Assembly (NCBI GenBank): GCA_934643535.1 | Contig: CAKUCE010000068.1 | Coordinates: forward strand, 1-12,235 | DNA length: 12,235 bases | Direction of reading: 5' to 3' | DNA from: an uncultured Clostridia bacterium | Lineage (GTDB): Bacteria; Bacillota; Clostridia; Christensenellales; Aristaeellaceae | Shown here: piece after piece, positions 6,319 to 12,235 of the stretch | Layout: each line of letters starts with the position of its first letter | Position numbering within the stretch: the first letter of the stretch is position 1 | Program-made: the position numbers and the translations under genes | Notes under the pieces: model-generated | What the model saw: only the letters and a program-made list of their open reading frames with translations | Told to the model about the DNA's origin: nothing | Database searches by the model: none

Positions 6319-6712
6319 GGTTGGCCCCCTTTCTGCGGAATTGCAAATAGCAGTCACGGGAACAAAATTGGCGACGGGCATTGCCATAGCTTTCAAACTG
6401 CTTCCCGCAATTCCGGCAAGAGAGTGTGTAGTACGCTTTTCGCTGCACTCTTTCTGGATGTGCGTTCCACCACGCCATTCGGCAGGCATCTGAGCAGAAC
6501 ATTCTTTTCCGTTTATGCGGCGTCTGCTCAAGCGGGGCCTGGCAATTCCGGCACAGGCCATTTGGGTCCGGAAGTGCCTCGACCTGCACGGGATGCCTGG
6601 CGCAGAAAGACTTTACCGTATTCTGAGCAAGTCCCGTTTCTGCTGCGATCCGTTTATATCCGTAACCCTTGTATTGCAGAGCGATGATGCGGCTGCGTTC
6701 ACCATCCGTCAT
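6311..6712 (-). CDS. HTH and double zinc-finger DNA-binding protein (sigma-70 region 4-like)
   Basis: The protein has 133 residues. Residues about 3-38 (ERSRIIALQYKGYGYKRIAA then ETGLAQNTVKSF) form a helix-turn-helix of the kind annotated as sigma-70 region 4 or resolvase HTH. Two cysteine clusters follow: C54, C57, C73, C77 and C99, C102, C117, C121, each CRNC-x(14-15)-CSxxC, probably two treble-clef zinc fingers. All metal ligands are present. It has no sigma region 2, so it is not a complete sigma factor. ATG 6712 is preferred because GAGGTG lies upstream; the longer frame to 6811 runs into the terminator. It is the first gene of the integration operon, so it may regulate that operon or act as a recombination directionality factor. 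Both roles are guesses. Confidence 0.75.
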   Translation of the reverse strand: MTDGERSRIIALQYKGYGYKRIAAETGLAQNTVKSFCARHPVQVEALPDPNGLCRNCQAPLEQTPHKRKRMFCSDACRMAWWNAHPERVQRKAYYTLSCRNCGKQFESYGNARRQFCSRDCYLQFRRKGANHE

Positions 6713-6800
6713 ATAAACACCTCGTTTCCGGGGGTATAAATACTCCCTCACTGGTAGGCCACGACAGAAGGAAAACGGGACGGTTATTGACAAAAAAATA

Positions 6801-6832
6801 AAGCCCTCCACGGAAAAATCCGCAGAGGGCTT
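6801..6832 (-). terminator. Rho-independent terminator after the lysis genes
   Basis: AAGCCCTC (6801-6808) pairs with GAGGGCTT (6825-6832), with an inner CGGA/TCCG stem and AAAA loop. On the minus strand it is followed by TATTTTTTTG. It lies 34 bases past the amidase stop and separates the late operon from the integration operon. Confidence 0.85.
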
Positions 6833-6865
6833 AACTATGGGTTAAGAACCTGACTCCCAGTATGT

Positions 6866-7588
6866 TTACTTCTGGAGCATATCGTGATACCGTTTGAGCA
6901 TTACGCAGAACTGTTCACGGGTGAGGTTTTCCCGCAGCTTAAGGTTGCCGTTTGAATCCCCCAGCAGAAGGCGGTTTTCCAGCGCCCAGTTCACAGCGTC
7001 CTTCGACCACGCGGCAGGGGCGTTGTCCAACGATGCCGGAGCCTGATTGCCCAGCGCCGCCGTGACCTTCTCTGCCAGGTCGCCCATGCGGGCATACAGC
7101 CAATCGCCAGGGCAGGATTTGTTCGCAAACCATCTGTGGACAGTCAGAACCATCTCGTCAGACTCCGGAGTGTAGTTGAGCGTCTTGGTCTTATCGCCCA
7201 GCCAGAGCAGCTTGGTTTTGCCGTTGCGCTTGCAGATGTCGGTGCAAAGCTCCACGAGCCTGTTATATACCACATCTTTGAAAGCGTAAGGCTCGGCGTT
7301 ATCGCTGGCACACTCGATGGTGATAGCCCTCTGGTCGTTAGCTGCGGAAGAGGAGCACCAAGAACGGTTTTTCTCTTCCACATACATCCCGACTCTGCCA
7401 TCCACGCCAATGCCATAGTTGGAGCTTGCCTGACGGGATGTCGGCAGGAATACATTTCCGAGCGTTTCCACGCTGCACTGACCCACCACGCAGTGGGGCG
7501 TGATGCGGTCAATGCTGTGGGTACGCTGCCCGGAGTGGTTCGGGCTGAGCTTGGTGTAGGACACCAAGGGGCTGTTTGTGTAAGCCAT
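6866..7588 (-). CDS. Phage endolysin: N-acetylmuramoyl-L-alanine amidase (PGRP/Amidase_2 fold)
   Basis: This 240-residue enzyme cuts the bond between N-acetylmuramic acid and L-alanine in peptidoglycan, releasing progeny at lysis. The catalytic domain spans about 20-180: zinc ligands H32 (ITPHCVVGQ), H151 and C159 (VHRWFANKSCPGDWLYARM), and a probable active-site acid E92 in AITIECASD. The segment SSNYGIGVDGRVGMYVEE is typical of Clostridia prophage amidases. The C-terminal 45 or so residues (AWSKDAVNWALENRLLLGDS, then REQFCVMLKRY) resemble one SLH-type repeat, probably a wall-binding module. There is no signal peptide, so export depends on the holin. The start overlaps the holin stop by one base (TAATG), with GGTG upstream. 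It is the last gene of the late operon. Confidence 0.93.
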   Translation of the reverse strand: MAYTNSPLVSYTKLSPNHSGQRTHSIDRITPHCVVGQCSVETLGNVFLPTSRQASSNYGIGVDGRVGMYVEEKNRSWCSSSAANDQRAITIECASDNAEPYAFKDVVYNRLVELCTDICKRNGKTKLLWLGDKTKTLNYTPESDEMVLTVHRWFANKSCPGDWLYARMGDLAEKVTAALGNQAPASLDNAPAAWSKDAVNWALENRLLLGDSNGNLKLRENLTREQFCVMLKRYHDMLQK

Positions 7589-8010
7589 TACTCTTCACCG
7601 CCCTTTTCATCGGTTGCGCGGTCATGCAGCTGCTCCAGCACTTCTTTCAGCTTTTCGGGGATCGGCAGGCCCAGGTGTGCGGCGTTTTCCAGCAGGCTCA
7701 CACCCTCGTTGGAAAGATAGAAGAAAATCACCGCCGTCCGCAGAACACCTGTCCCACCGAGCACATAGACATCCAGAATGTTTCCGATGCCCACAAGGGT
7801 GAAGATCAGCACCTTGCGGCAGATTCCTTTGAAGCCCACTTCGCTGGAAAGGTTCTTGTCCGAGATGGCGCACAGAACGCCGGTAATGTAATCGATGACC
7901 ACAAAGGCAATCAGGGCATACAGGAATCCATCCACACCGCCGAGAAACCAGCCGAGAAAGCCGCCCAAGGCGGTGAACGCGACCTGAATGCCATTCCAAA
8001 TCTGTTTCAT
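7588..8010 (-). CDS. Phage lysis holin (Phage_holin_4_1 / toxin secretion holin family)
   Basis: This 140-residue membrane protein forms lesions in the cytoplasmic membrane that let the endolysin reach the wall. Hydrophobic segments lie at about 9-24, 27-49, 65-85 and 90-102, and the tail from about 115 is charged (ending EKGGEE). The motif FFYLSNEGVSLLENAAHLGL followed by PIPEKLKEVLEQL is the family hallmark. ATG 8010 is chosen for its AAGGAGG site 9 bases upstream; the longer frame to 8046 lies inside the preceding gene. The leader before this gene is nearly identical to that of the preceding gene (TAAGGAGGAAA, then CGAA, then ATGAAA). Confidence 0.92.
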   Translation of the reverse strand: MKQIWNGIQVAFTALGGFLGWFLGGVDGFLYALIAFVVIDYITGVLCAISDKNLSSEVGFKGICRKVLIFTLVGIGNILDVYVLGGTGVLRTAVIFFYLSNEGVSLLENAAHLGLPIPEKLKEVLEQLHDRATDEKGGEE

Positions 8011-8023
8011 ATTCGTTTCCTCC

Positions 8024-8389
8024 TTATTCTTCTTTAAAATGAACAAACGGCGTCAGCAGCCCGATGTCGTTTGCGGATAACAGCAGGTTTTCCGTAATGG
8101 GAATGTCGATAGCTTCCACCTCCGGCGTGACCTCCATTGCTAACAGTTCTTCCAGTTCGGCGGCGGCTTTCGGCTCGTTCTCTGCGGCAAAATCAAAGCT
8201 GCCATCCTCCTTTGCCGTGCCGTACTTTTCAAAGATCTTCTGCCGCTGTTCGGCAAAGAAATCCGCCTCTTTCTGCAAGGCGGTAATCATGCGCTTGAGC
8301 TTGTAGGCAAGACGAAGCTGCAGATCTCCGCCAGACAGCTTGGACAGTGCCGGAACAGCCAGAACGATTTCCTTCAGTTGTACTTTCAT
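8024..8389 (-). CDS. Small phage structural/accessory protein (DUF1617-like)
   Basis: A 121-residue, largely helical protein starts MKVQLKEIVLAVPALSKLSG and has a basic central helix (LAYKLKRMITALQKEADFFA), an acidic second half, and ends FVHFKEE. Position between the tail protein and holin, length, and the N-terminal pattern of a short beta strand, LxxL and a YxLxKxxxxL helix fit DUF1617, a family seen at this site in Firmicute siphoviruses. Function is unknown; a minor tail or assembly role is possible. It has a strong AGGAGG site whose TAAGG overlaps the stop of the tail gene region, and there are 14 bases between the genes. Confidence 0.65.
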   Translation of the reverse strand: MKVQLKEIVLAVPALSKLSGGDLQLRLAYKLKRMITALQKEADFFAEQRQKIFEKYGTAKEDGSFDFAAENEPKAAAELEELLAMEVTPEVEAIDIPITENLLLSANDIGLLTPFVHFKEE

Positions 8390-8403
8390 GTTCGTTTTCC
8401 TCC

Positions 8404-10506
8404 TTAAGTGCCGATCAGCCCGTATTTCACAAGGATGCCGACCAGATTGTTCAGAATTTTTAAATAGTTGGATGAGCTTGCTGACGAATAGCCCATATTC
8501 TGCGAGTAGGTGCTGAGCGTCTGCCGCGCGATGGGCATTCCGGCGAAGAAACCGATCCTTGAGCTGTTACTTGAGCCGATTTTTACCTGCACGGAGCCTA
8601 TGTAGGCATAGTGCCAGTAGAGGCCTGAAGTACCCAGGTAAAAGGGGTACGAGGTGCTGCTTGAGGACGGCTTCAGTTCGCGGGATGTGCTTGCCGTGAT
8701 GTAATAGCTGGTGCTGCCGCCCATCTTAACTTCTGCTCCGGCCATGTTGGGGTCAGAACCACCGCCAATGGCTGTGCCGTTGACGCACAGCTTTCCTGCA
8801 CTGGCAGAAAGATAGCAGTTGGAACTGAGATACAGCTTTTCAATGTAGCCCGTGTCCCAGTAATAGGTGGACGAGCCGAGACGGTTGACCGCAGCTCCGG
8901 AGAACAGGCACTCAAAGGTGCCGCTGTTGAATCCAAATCGTGCAACAGTGTTCGAGCCGGAGCGGATCTGAATGTTCTCGCACCAAAGGTTGCCGAAAGG
9001 ATAGGAGGCATTCCCCAGATCCCAGTCCACGATCGTTGCGGGACGGATGCAGTGGTTTGTGGTTTCCACAATGAGCGCATGTGTGCCAACGCCGTCCCAA
9101 CTGGCAAGCTTGATCTGTGTTCCGGCGAAAATGTAGGTGTAATCGTAATTCCATGTTCCATCTCCGCCGATGTACATGGTGGTGCTGGTATATTCCTTCA
9201 AGCTGACCTTGCCGGACTGAGAATAGATGGTCTTTACCTTCAGCGTGGAGGTGTCGATGCGGTCGGCATGGATGGTGCCGGTGGTGATATTCGCGCCGTT
9301 GATGGTGGTCTTGCCCGCCGTGCCGAGGGCAGAGATGGTCACATAGCCGGAGAGGTCTATTTTATCTGCTACCAGCTTGACGGCGCGGTCGGTCATGGTG
9401 AAATCAGAGGCGGATGTGCCGGACTTCACCAGCCAGTTGATTTTGTTTGCCGTCTGCGTGACCGAGGTGATGTTGCCCTCTGCCGTCTCGATGCGGGTCT
9501 TAAAGCTGTTCACGGTCTGCGTCAGGGTAGAAACGGAGCCTTCCGCATTTTCGATTCGCGTATTAAAGCCGCCGACCGTCTGGGACAGCGTGGATACCGC
9601 GCCCTCGGCGTTTTCAATGCGCGTATTAAAGCCGCTCACGGTCTGCGAAAGCGTGGAGAGATTTCCGTCCACGGTTTGGATACTGGAAAGCAGCTTCCCG
9701 TCCGCAGCCTTAAACTCCTGCCGCACTCGATCAAGCTGCATCGCCGTGGATGCAAGCAGGTTCGGCACATAATCACCGACCTCCACCCGCACGGTGTAGC
9801 GGTAAAATGGGTCGTACTCGATGCTGATGATGCGCGTGTCAACATTCACGCCCATCGGCGTATAGGTGATGTTCACCTCGTCGCCTGCCTGCAGGTCCGC
9901 CATTTTGAAAAGCGAAATTTCGTAAGACTGCGTATTTTCCCGGCTGTCAATGGTCACGGCTAGGTCGGTCACATTTTCGCCGTCCATCAGCCGTTTGCGG
10001 ACTGTGCTCCCGCGATGCTTGCGCAGGTTAATTTTGTATCCGTCATATTCCACCTCGCAGCCGCAGGTATCGATAAAACGCATGAGCGCGCTGCGGCGGC
10101 TGAGAGGGCTTTGGTCGGTGAAGGCGCATTCCACGCGCCCGGTCGCTTCGATTACGCCAACAGAAAACGGAGTGCCGGACAGCAGCTGCACCATACCGTC
10201 TGCCGGAGCACCTTCAAAAACAAAAGTCACGAGGTTGTATTGCTCCTCGTTCAGCAGGTAGGTGATGTGTTCGCACTGCGCTGTTGTGACCGGAAAACCG
10301 CCTGTGATCTTCTTGGATACACGAACGATGTTGTAAAATTGCCCGTCCAGCTTTGCGGTCATACCGACCCGAAGTGACTGTGACCGGGAAGCGAGGACAG
10401 AGAACGAAAGCGTCCGCTCCCCGGACAGCTTGTCGCAGAGGGATGCTGAGAGCACGCGTGGGAAGCTGCATTGGAGCGTCCCGGCGCTGTTATAAATTTC
10501 AATCAT
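8404..10506 (-). CDS. Phage tail-associated protein (Tal / prophage tail endopeptidase type) with C-terminal receptor-binding region
   Basis: This 700-residue protein sits directly after the tape measure gene. Residues 1-250 form a baseplate-hub-like module (MIEIYNSAGT, then KLDGQFYNIVRVSKK, then DPFYRYTVRVEVGDYVPNL) typical of the gp27-like N-terminus of Tal/ReqiPepy6 Gp37-like proteins. Residues 281-343 are three 21-residue repeats with STLSQTV and FNTRIENAE cores, and a degenerate fourth follows, predicting a trimeric coiled-coil neck. From 375 on the protein is beta- and glycine/serine-rich, with recurring LG-x(n)-Y-W/LW-x-x-x-Y-I blocks, probably a trimeric fibre that binds the cell surface. 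No clear endopeptidase active site was identified. ATG 10506 has AAGGAGTG 8 bases upstream. It probably contacts the host envelope, so its C-terminus should be the most variable part. Confidence 0.85.
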   Translation of the reverse strand: MIEIYNSAGTLQCSFPRVLSASLCDKLSGERTLSFSVLASRSQSLRVGMTAKLDGQFYNIVRVSKKITGGFPVTTAQCEHITYLLNEEQYNLVTFVFEGAPADGMVQLLSGTPFSVGVIEATGRVECAFTDQSPLSRRSALMRFIDTCGCEVEYDGYKINLRKHRGSTVRKRLMDGENVTDLAVTIDSRENTQSYEISLFKMADLQAGDEVNITYTPMGVNVDTRIISIEYDPFYRYTVRVEVGDYVPNLLASTAMQLDRVRQEFKAADGKLLSSIQTVDGNLSTLSQTVSGFNTRIENAEGAVSTLSQTVGGFNTRIENAEGSVSTLTQTVNSFKTRIETAEGNITSVTQTANKINWLVKSGTSASDFTMTDRAVKLVADKIDLSGYVTISALGTAGKTTINGANITTGTIHADRIDTSTLKVKTIYSQSGKVSLKEYTSTTMYIGGDGTWNYDYTYIFAGTQIKLASWDGVGTHALIVETTNHCIRPATIVDWDLGNASYPFGNLWCENIQIRSGSNTVARFGFNSGTFECLFSGAAVNRLGSSTYYWDTGYIEKLYLSSNCYLSASAGKLCVNGTAIGGGSDPNMAGAEVKMGGSTSYYITASTSRELKPSSSSTSYPFYLGTSGLYWHYAYIGSVQVKIGSSNSSRIGFFAGMPIARQTLSTYSQNMGYSSASSSNYLKILNNLVGILVKYGLIGT
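9478..9666. repeat. Three tandem 63-bp coding repeats in the tail gene
   Basis: Three consecutive 63-base units encode 21-residue blocks (residues 281-301, 302-322 and 323-343 of the tail protein), with a degenerate fourth to about 9415. Shared protein core: STLSQTV then FNTRIENAEG. Shared DNA includes GCGTATTAAAGCCG on the plus strand in two units. The length could change by slippage or recombination in whole 21-residue steps. Confidence 0.85.
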
Positions 10507-10519
10507 GTTGTGTCACTCC

Positions 10520-12235
10520 TTATGCCATTCCAAGATTGCGCACATAGGCCGCATTCTGTGTCCACTGAATTTCCGCCAGAATCCGAGCCAAGGTCGTGCC
10601 GTCGATGGTGAGCGGAATGGTGACGTTGAACGCCTGTCCACTGAACGTCCGCCCGACATCGGAAAGCCCGGAAAGCGTCGTATCCATGTTGATATGAGAC
10701 GGAATGGCAGTCTGCATATCTGCCGTCATGTCCTGCATGACAGAGGAAATGCCGTCTGCCAGATGCTCCGCCGAGCGCACTGCTGTCTTGCCGTTTTTGT
10801 CCAGGGATCCGGCGAGGCCCTCCACCAGCATCTCACCAATCCACCCCATTTCTTTCGAGGGCGAATGAATACCAAAGAAGTCGCAGATGCCGTCCCAGAT
10901 GGACGAGATCCAACCGCTGACCTTATCCCAGAGCCACGCGGCAAGGGACTGAATGCCCTCCCACAGTCCGCGTACAAGGTTCGCACCGACCTCCACGATT
11001 TTTGGAATGGACTCCGTAAAGGCGTTCACGATCCCTGCAATGATCTGCGGGACTGCCTTGACGATCTCCAGAATGATGGTGGGGAGATTTTCAATGAGAG
11101 AGATAAACAGCGTCACGCCCGTTTCCACCAGCTGCGGAATGGAGGCCAACAGCGCATCCACAACAGCAGAGACGATCTGTGGCAGCGCCGCGACGATGGT
11201 CTGGATGATCTCTGGGAGGTTCTGCACCAGTGCCACCAGCAGGTCGATACCCGCCTGCACGATGCGCGGCAGCCCTTCCAGCAGTCCCGTGACGATGCCG
11301 TCAATGATCTGCGGCAGGACCTCCACGATTGCCGCAATGATGTCCGGCAGAGCTTCCACCAGTGCGGTCAGAAGCTGAATACCCGTCTCTATGATCTGAG
11401 GGATGCCTGAAATGAGGAAATCCACAATGCCTGTGATGATGGCAGGAAGGGATTCGATCAGCTGCGGCAGGGCATCCAGAAGTCCCTGCGCCAGACCGAG
11501 GATAAGTTGCAGTGCAGCATCCAGAAGGAGTGGAAGATTGTCAATTAAACCTTGCACGATGGTCGTAATTGCTTCCACGGCAGCGGGGATCAACTGCGGC
11601 AGCGCATCCGCAAGCCCCTGCACCAGCGACACGATCATCTGGGTTGCTGCGTCAATGAGCAGAGGGAGGTTGTCGATAATCGCCTGCGTGATGGTCATAA
11701 CTGCCTGCACCGCTGCGGGAATCAGCTGGGGCAGCAGTTCCAGAATGGTGGTCAGAAGCTGCGAAAAAAGCTGCGTCACGGTATCCAGCAGCGTAGGAAG
11801 CAGTTCCGCGATGGCTTCCAATAACGCCTTTGTCGCCGTGGGCAGCGCCTTTACGATATTCTCAATGACGGGTGTAATGTTAGCGATGACGTTTTTCAGT
11901 GCCTCCGCCATATTCCCGCATAGCTGCTCCATATCCGCATCTGCATTGCCGAAGCCGACAAGAAGGTTCTTTCCCGCCGCCTGCAGGGCGTTGATGGAAC
12001 CGGAGATGGTGTGCTCCGCTTCCTTTGCGGTCGTGCCGGTGATGTCCATGCTCGTCTGAATGACATGGATCGCGTCCACGATGTCGGCATAGGATTCGAG
12101 GTCATAGTGGATGCCGGAGATCGCCTCGGCGTCGGCCAGCAGCCGCTCCATTTCAGACTTCGTGCCGCCGTAGCCGAGCTTCAGGTTGTCCAGCATCGTG
12201 TAGTTCTGCTTGGCAAAGCCCTGATATGCCGACTG
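10520..12235 (-). CDS. Phage tail tape measure protein, C-terminal part (5' end outside window)
   Basis: The frame is open through 12235, so the ATG at 12196 is internal. About 571 residues are visible. The N-terminal portion (YQGFAKQNYTMLDNLKLGYG, then SEMERLLADAEAISG, ITGTTAKEAEHTISGSINAL) is the conserved tape measure region near its membrane/assembly domain. A long stretch (about 11000-11870) is built of hydrophobic helical repeats starting LPQ/LPx, then a Trp-rich segment (LWDKVSGWISSIWDGICDFF) and the very common GIHSPSKEMGWIGEMLVEGL motif. The tape measure sets tail length in siphoviruses and can enter the host membrane during DNA injection. The stop TAA is 13 bases before the tail-associated gene. 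A whole protein would normally be 700 to well over 1000 residues. Confidence 0.9.
   Translation of the reverse strand, partial: QSAYQGFAKQNYTMLDNLKLGYGGTKSEMERLLADAEAISGIHYDLESYADIVDAIHVIQTSMDITGTTAKEAEHTISGSINALQAAGKNLLVGFGNADADMEQLCGNMAEALKNVIANITPVIENIVKALPTATKALLEAIAELLPTLLDTVTQLFSQLLTTILELLPQLIPAAVQAVMTITQAIIDNLPLLIDAATQMIVSLVQGLADALPQLIPAAVEAITTIVQGLIDNLPLLLDAALQLILGLAQGLLDALPQLIESLPAIITGIVDFLISGIPQIIETGIQLLTALVEALPDIIAAIVEVLPQIIDGIVTGLLEGLPRIVQAGIDLLVALVQNLPEIIQTIVAALPQIVSAVVDALLASIPQLVETGVTLFISLIENLPTIILEIVKAVPQIIAGIVNAFTESIPKIVEVGANLVRGLWEGIQSLAAWLWDKVSGWISSIWDGICDFFGIHSPSKEMGWIGEMLVEGLAGSLDKNGKTAVRSAEHLADGISSVMQDMTADMQTAIPSHINMDTTLSGLSDVGRTFSGQAFNVTIPLTIDGTTLARILAEIQWTQNAAYVRNLGMA
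11000..11780. repeat. Protein-level tandem repeats (22-residue and 44-residue units) in the tape measure gene
   Basis: Successive blocks begin LPQLI, LPLLI, LPQLI, LPLLL, LPQLI at 22-residue steps, then switch to 18+26 (44-residue) steps beginning IPQII/LPDII, LPRIV/LPEII, IPQLV/LPTII and IPKIV. The DNA repeats are degenerate, so this is an old expansion conserved at protein level. Edges are approximate. Confidence 0.8.

Noticed and set aside
6713..6790. Promoter of the integration operon
   Set aside because: A start signal is expected between the 6801-6832 terminator and ATG 6712, and TATTTA near 6730 could be a -10 box, but no acceptable -35 partner was found, so no feature was called.
8404..9400. 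Diversity-generating retroelement target in the tail protein C-terminus
   Set aside because: No reverse transcriptase gene and no template-repeat copy were found in the window; such genes could lie outside, but nothing here supports it.
9052..9963. A 303-residue plus-strand open frame with internal repeats
   Set aside because: Its repeats are the antisense image of the 63-bp coding repeats in the tail gene; no ribosome site and no recognisable family.
10505..12059. Long plus-strand open frames opposite the tape measure gene (for example 301 and 218 residues)
   Set aside because: They mirror the repeats of the tape measure gene, have low-complexity composition (many H, D, R or S) and no ribosome sites; the minus-strand product has clear family motifs.

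Overview
The window looks like chromosomal DNA from a Gram-positive, Clostridia-type gut Firmicute (probably near Oscillospiraceae/Ruminococcaceae; this is inference). The evidence is strong AGGAGG-type ribosome sites, a toxin-secretion/lysis-type holin, a Clostridia-style PGRP amidase, tandem serine recombinases with a SHOCT-like micro-protein, and a moderately GC-rich chromosome with an AT-richer insert at about 2160-3170.

Left part (1-2160), host-like DNA. On the plus strand are the 3' end of a ZIP metal transporter gene and an L-2-amino-thiazoline-4-carboxylate hydrolase family gene that appears frameshifted near 430. On the minus strand a DUF998 membrane protein gene has a consensus promoter overlapped by an 11-bp palindromic operator. 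Its stop codon overlaps (ATGA) the start of a xenobiotic (Vat-like) acetyltransferase gene that is now only a remnant. That remnant is interrupted by a 160-bp, TA-flanked element with 20-bp inverted ends. Deleting the element and one TA restores the acetyltransferase frame.

Middle (2160-3170), accessory DNA. This holds three helically phased GGGGGTGCA repeats, possibly a solo IS21-type end, and a zinc-ribbon plus Mrr-type nuclease gene with its own extended -10 promoter.

Right part (3170-12235), one end of a tailed prophage or phage-derived element, all on the minus strand. In transcription order it carries the tape measure protein (cut by the window edge), a Tal-like tail/receptor-binding protein, a small DUF1617-like protein, a holin, an N-acetylmuramoyl-L-alanine amidase and a terminator. 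A second, integration operon follows: an HTH/double zinc-finger protein, a SHOCT-like 52-aa protein, serine recombinase 2 (434 aa), serine recombinase 1 (528 aa) and a terminator. Most neighbours within these operons overlap or nearly abut, implying translational coupling. The element boundary probably lies just beyond the recombinase genes (about 3090-3210) or beyond the mrr-like gene; the partner attachment site is not in the window.

No rRNA, tRNA or CRISPR array was seen. The most notable observations are the reconstructable insertion into the acetyltransferase remnant, the paired unequal serine recombinases with their two small accessory proteins, the phased G-rich repeats, and the zinc-ribbon Mrr nuclease at the element edge.
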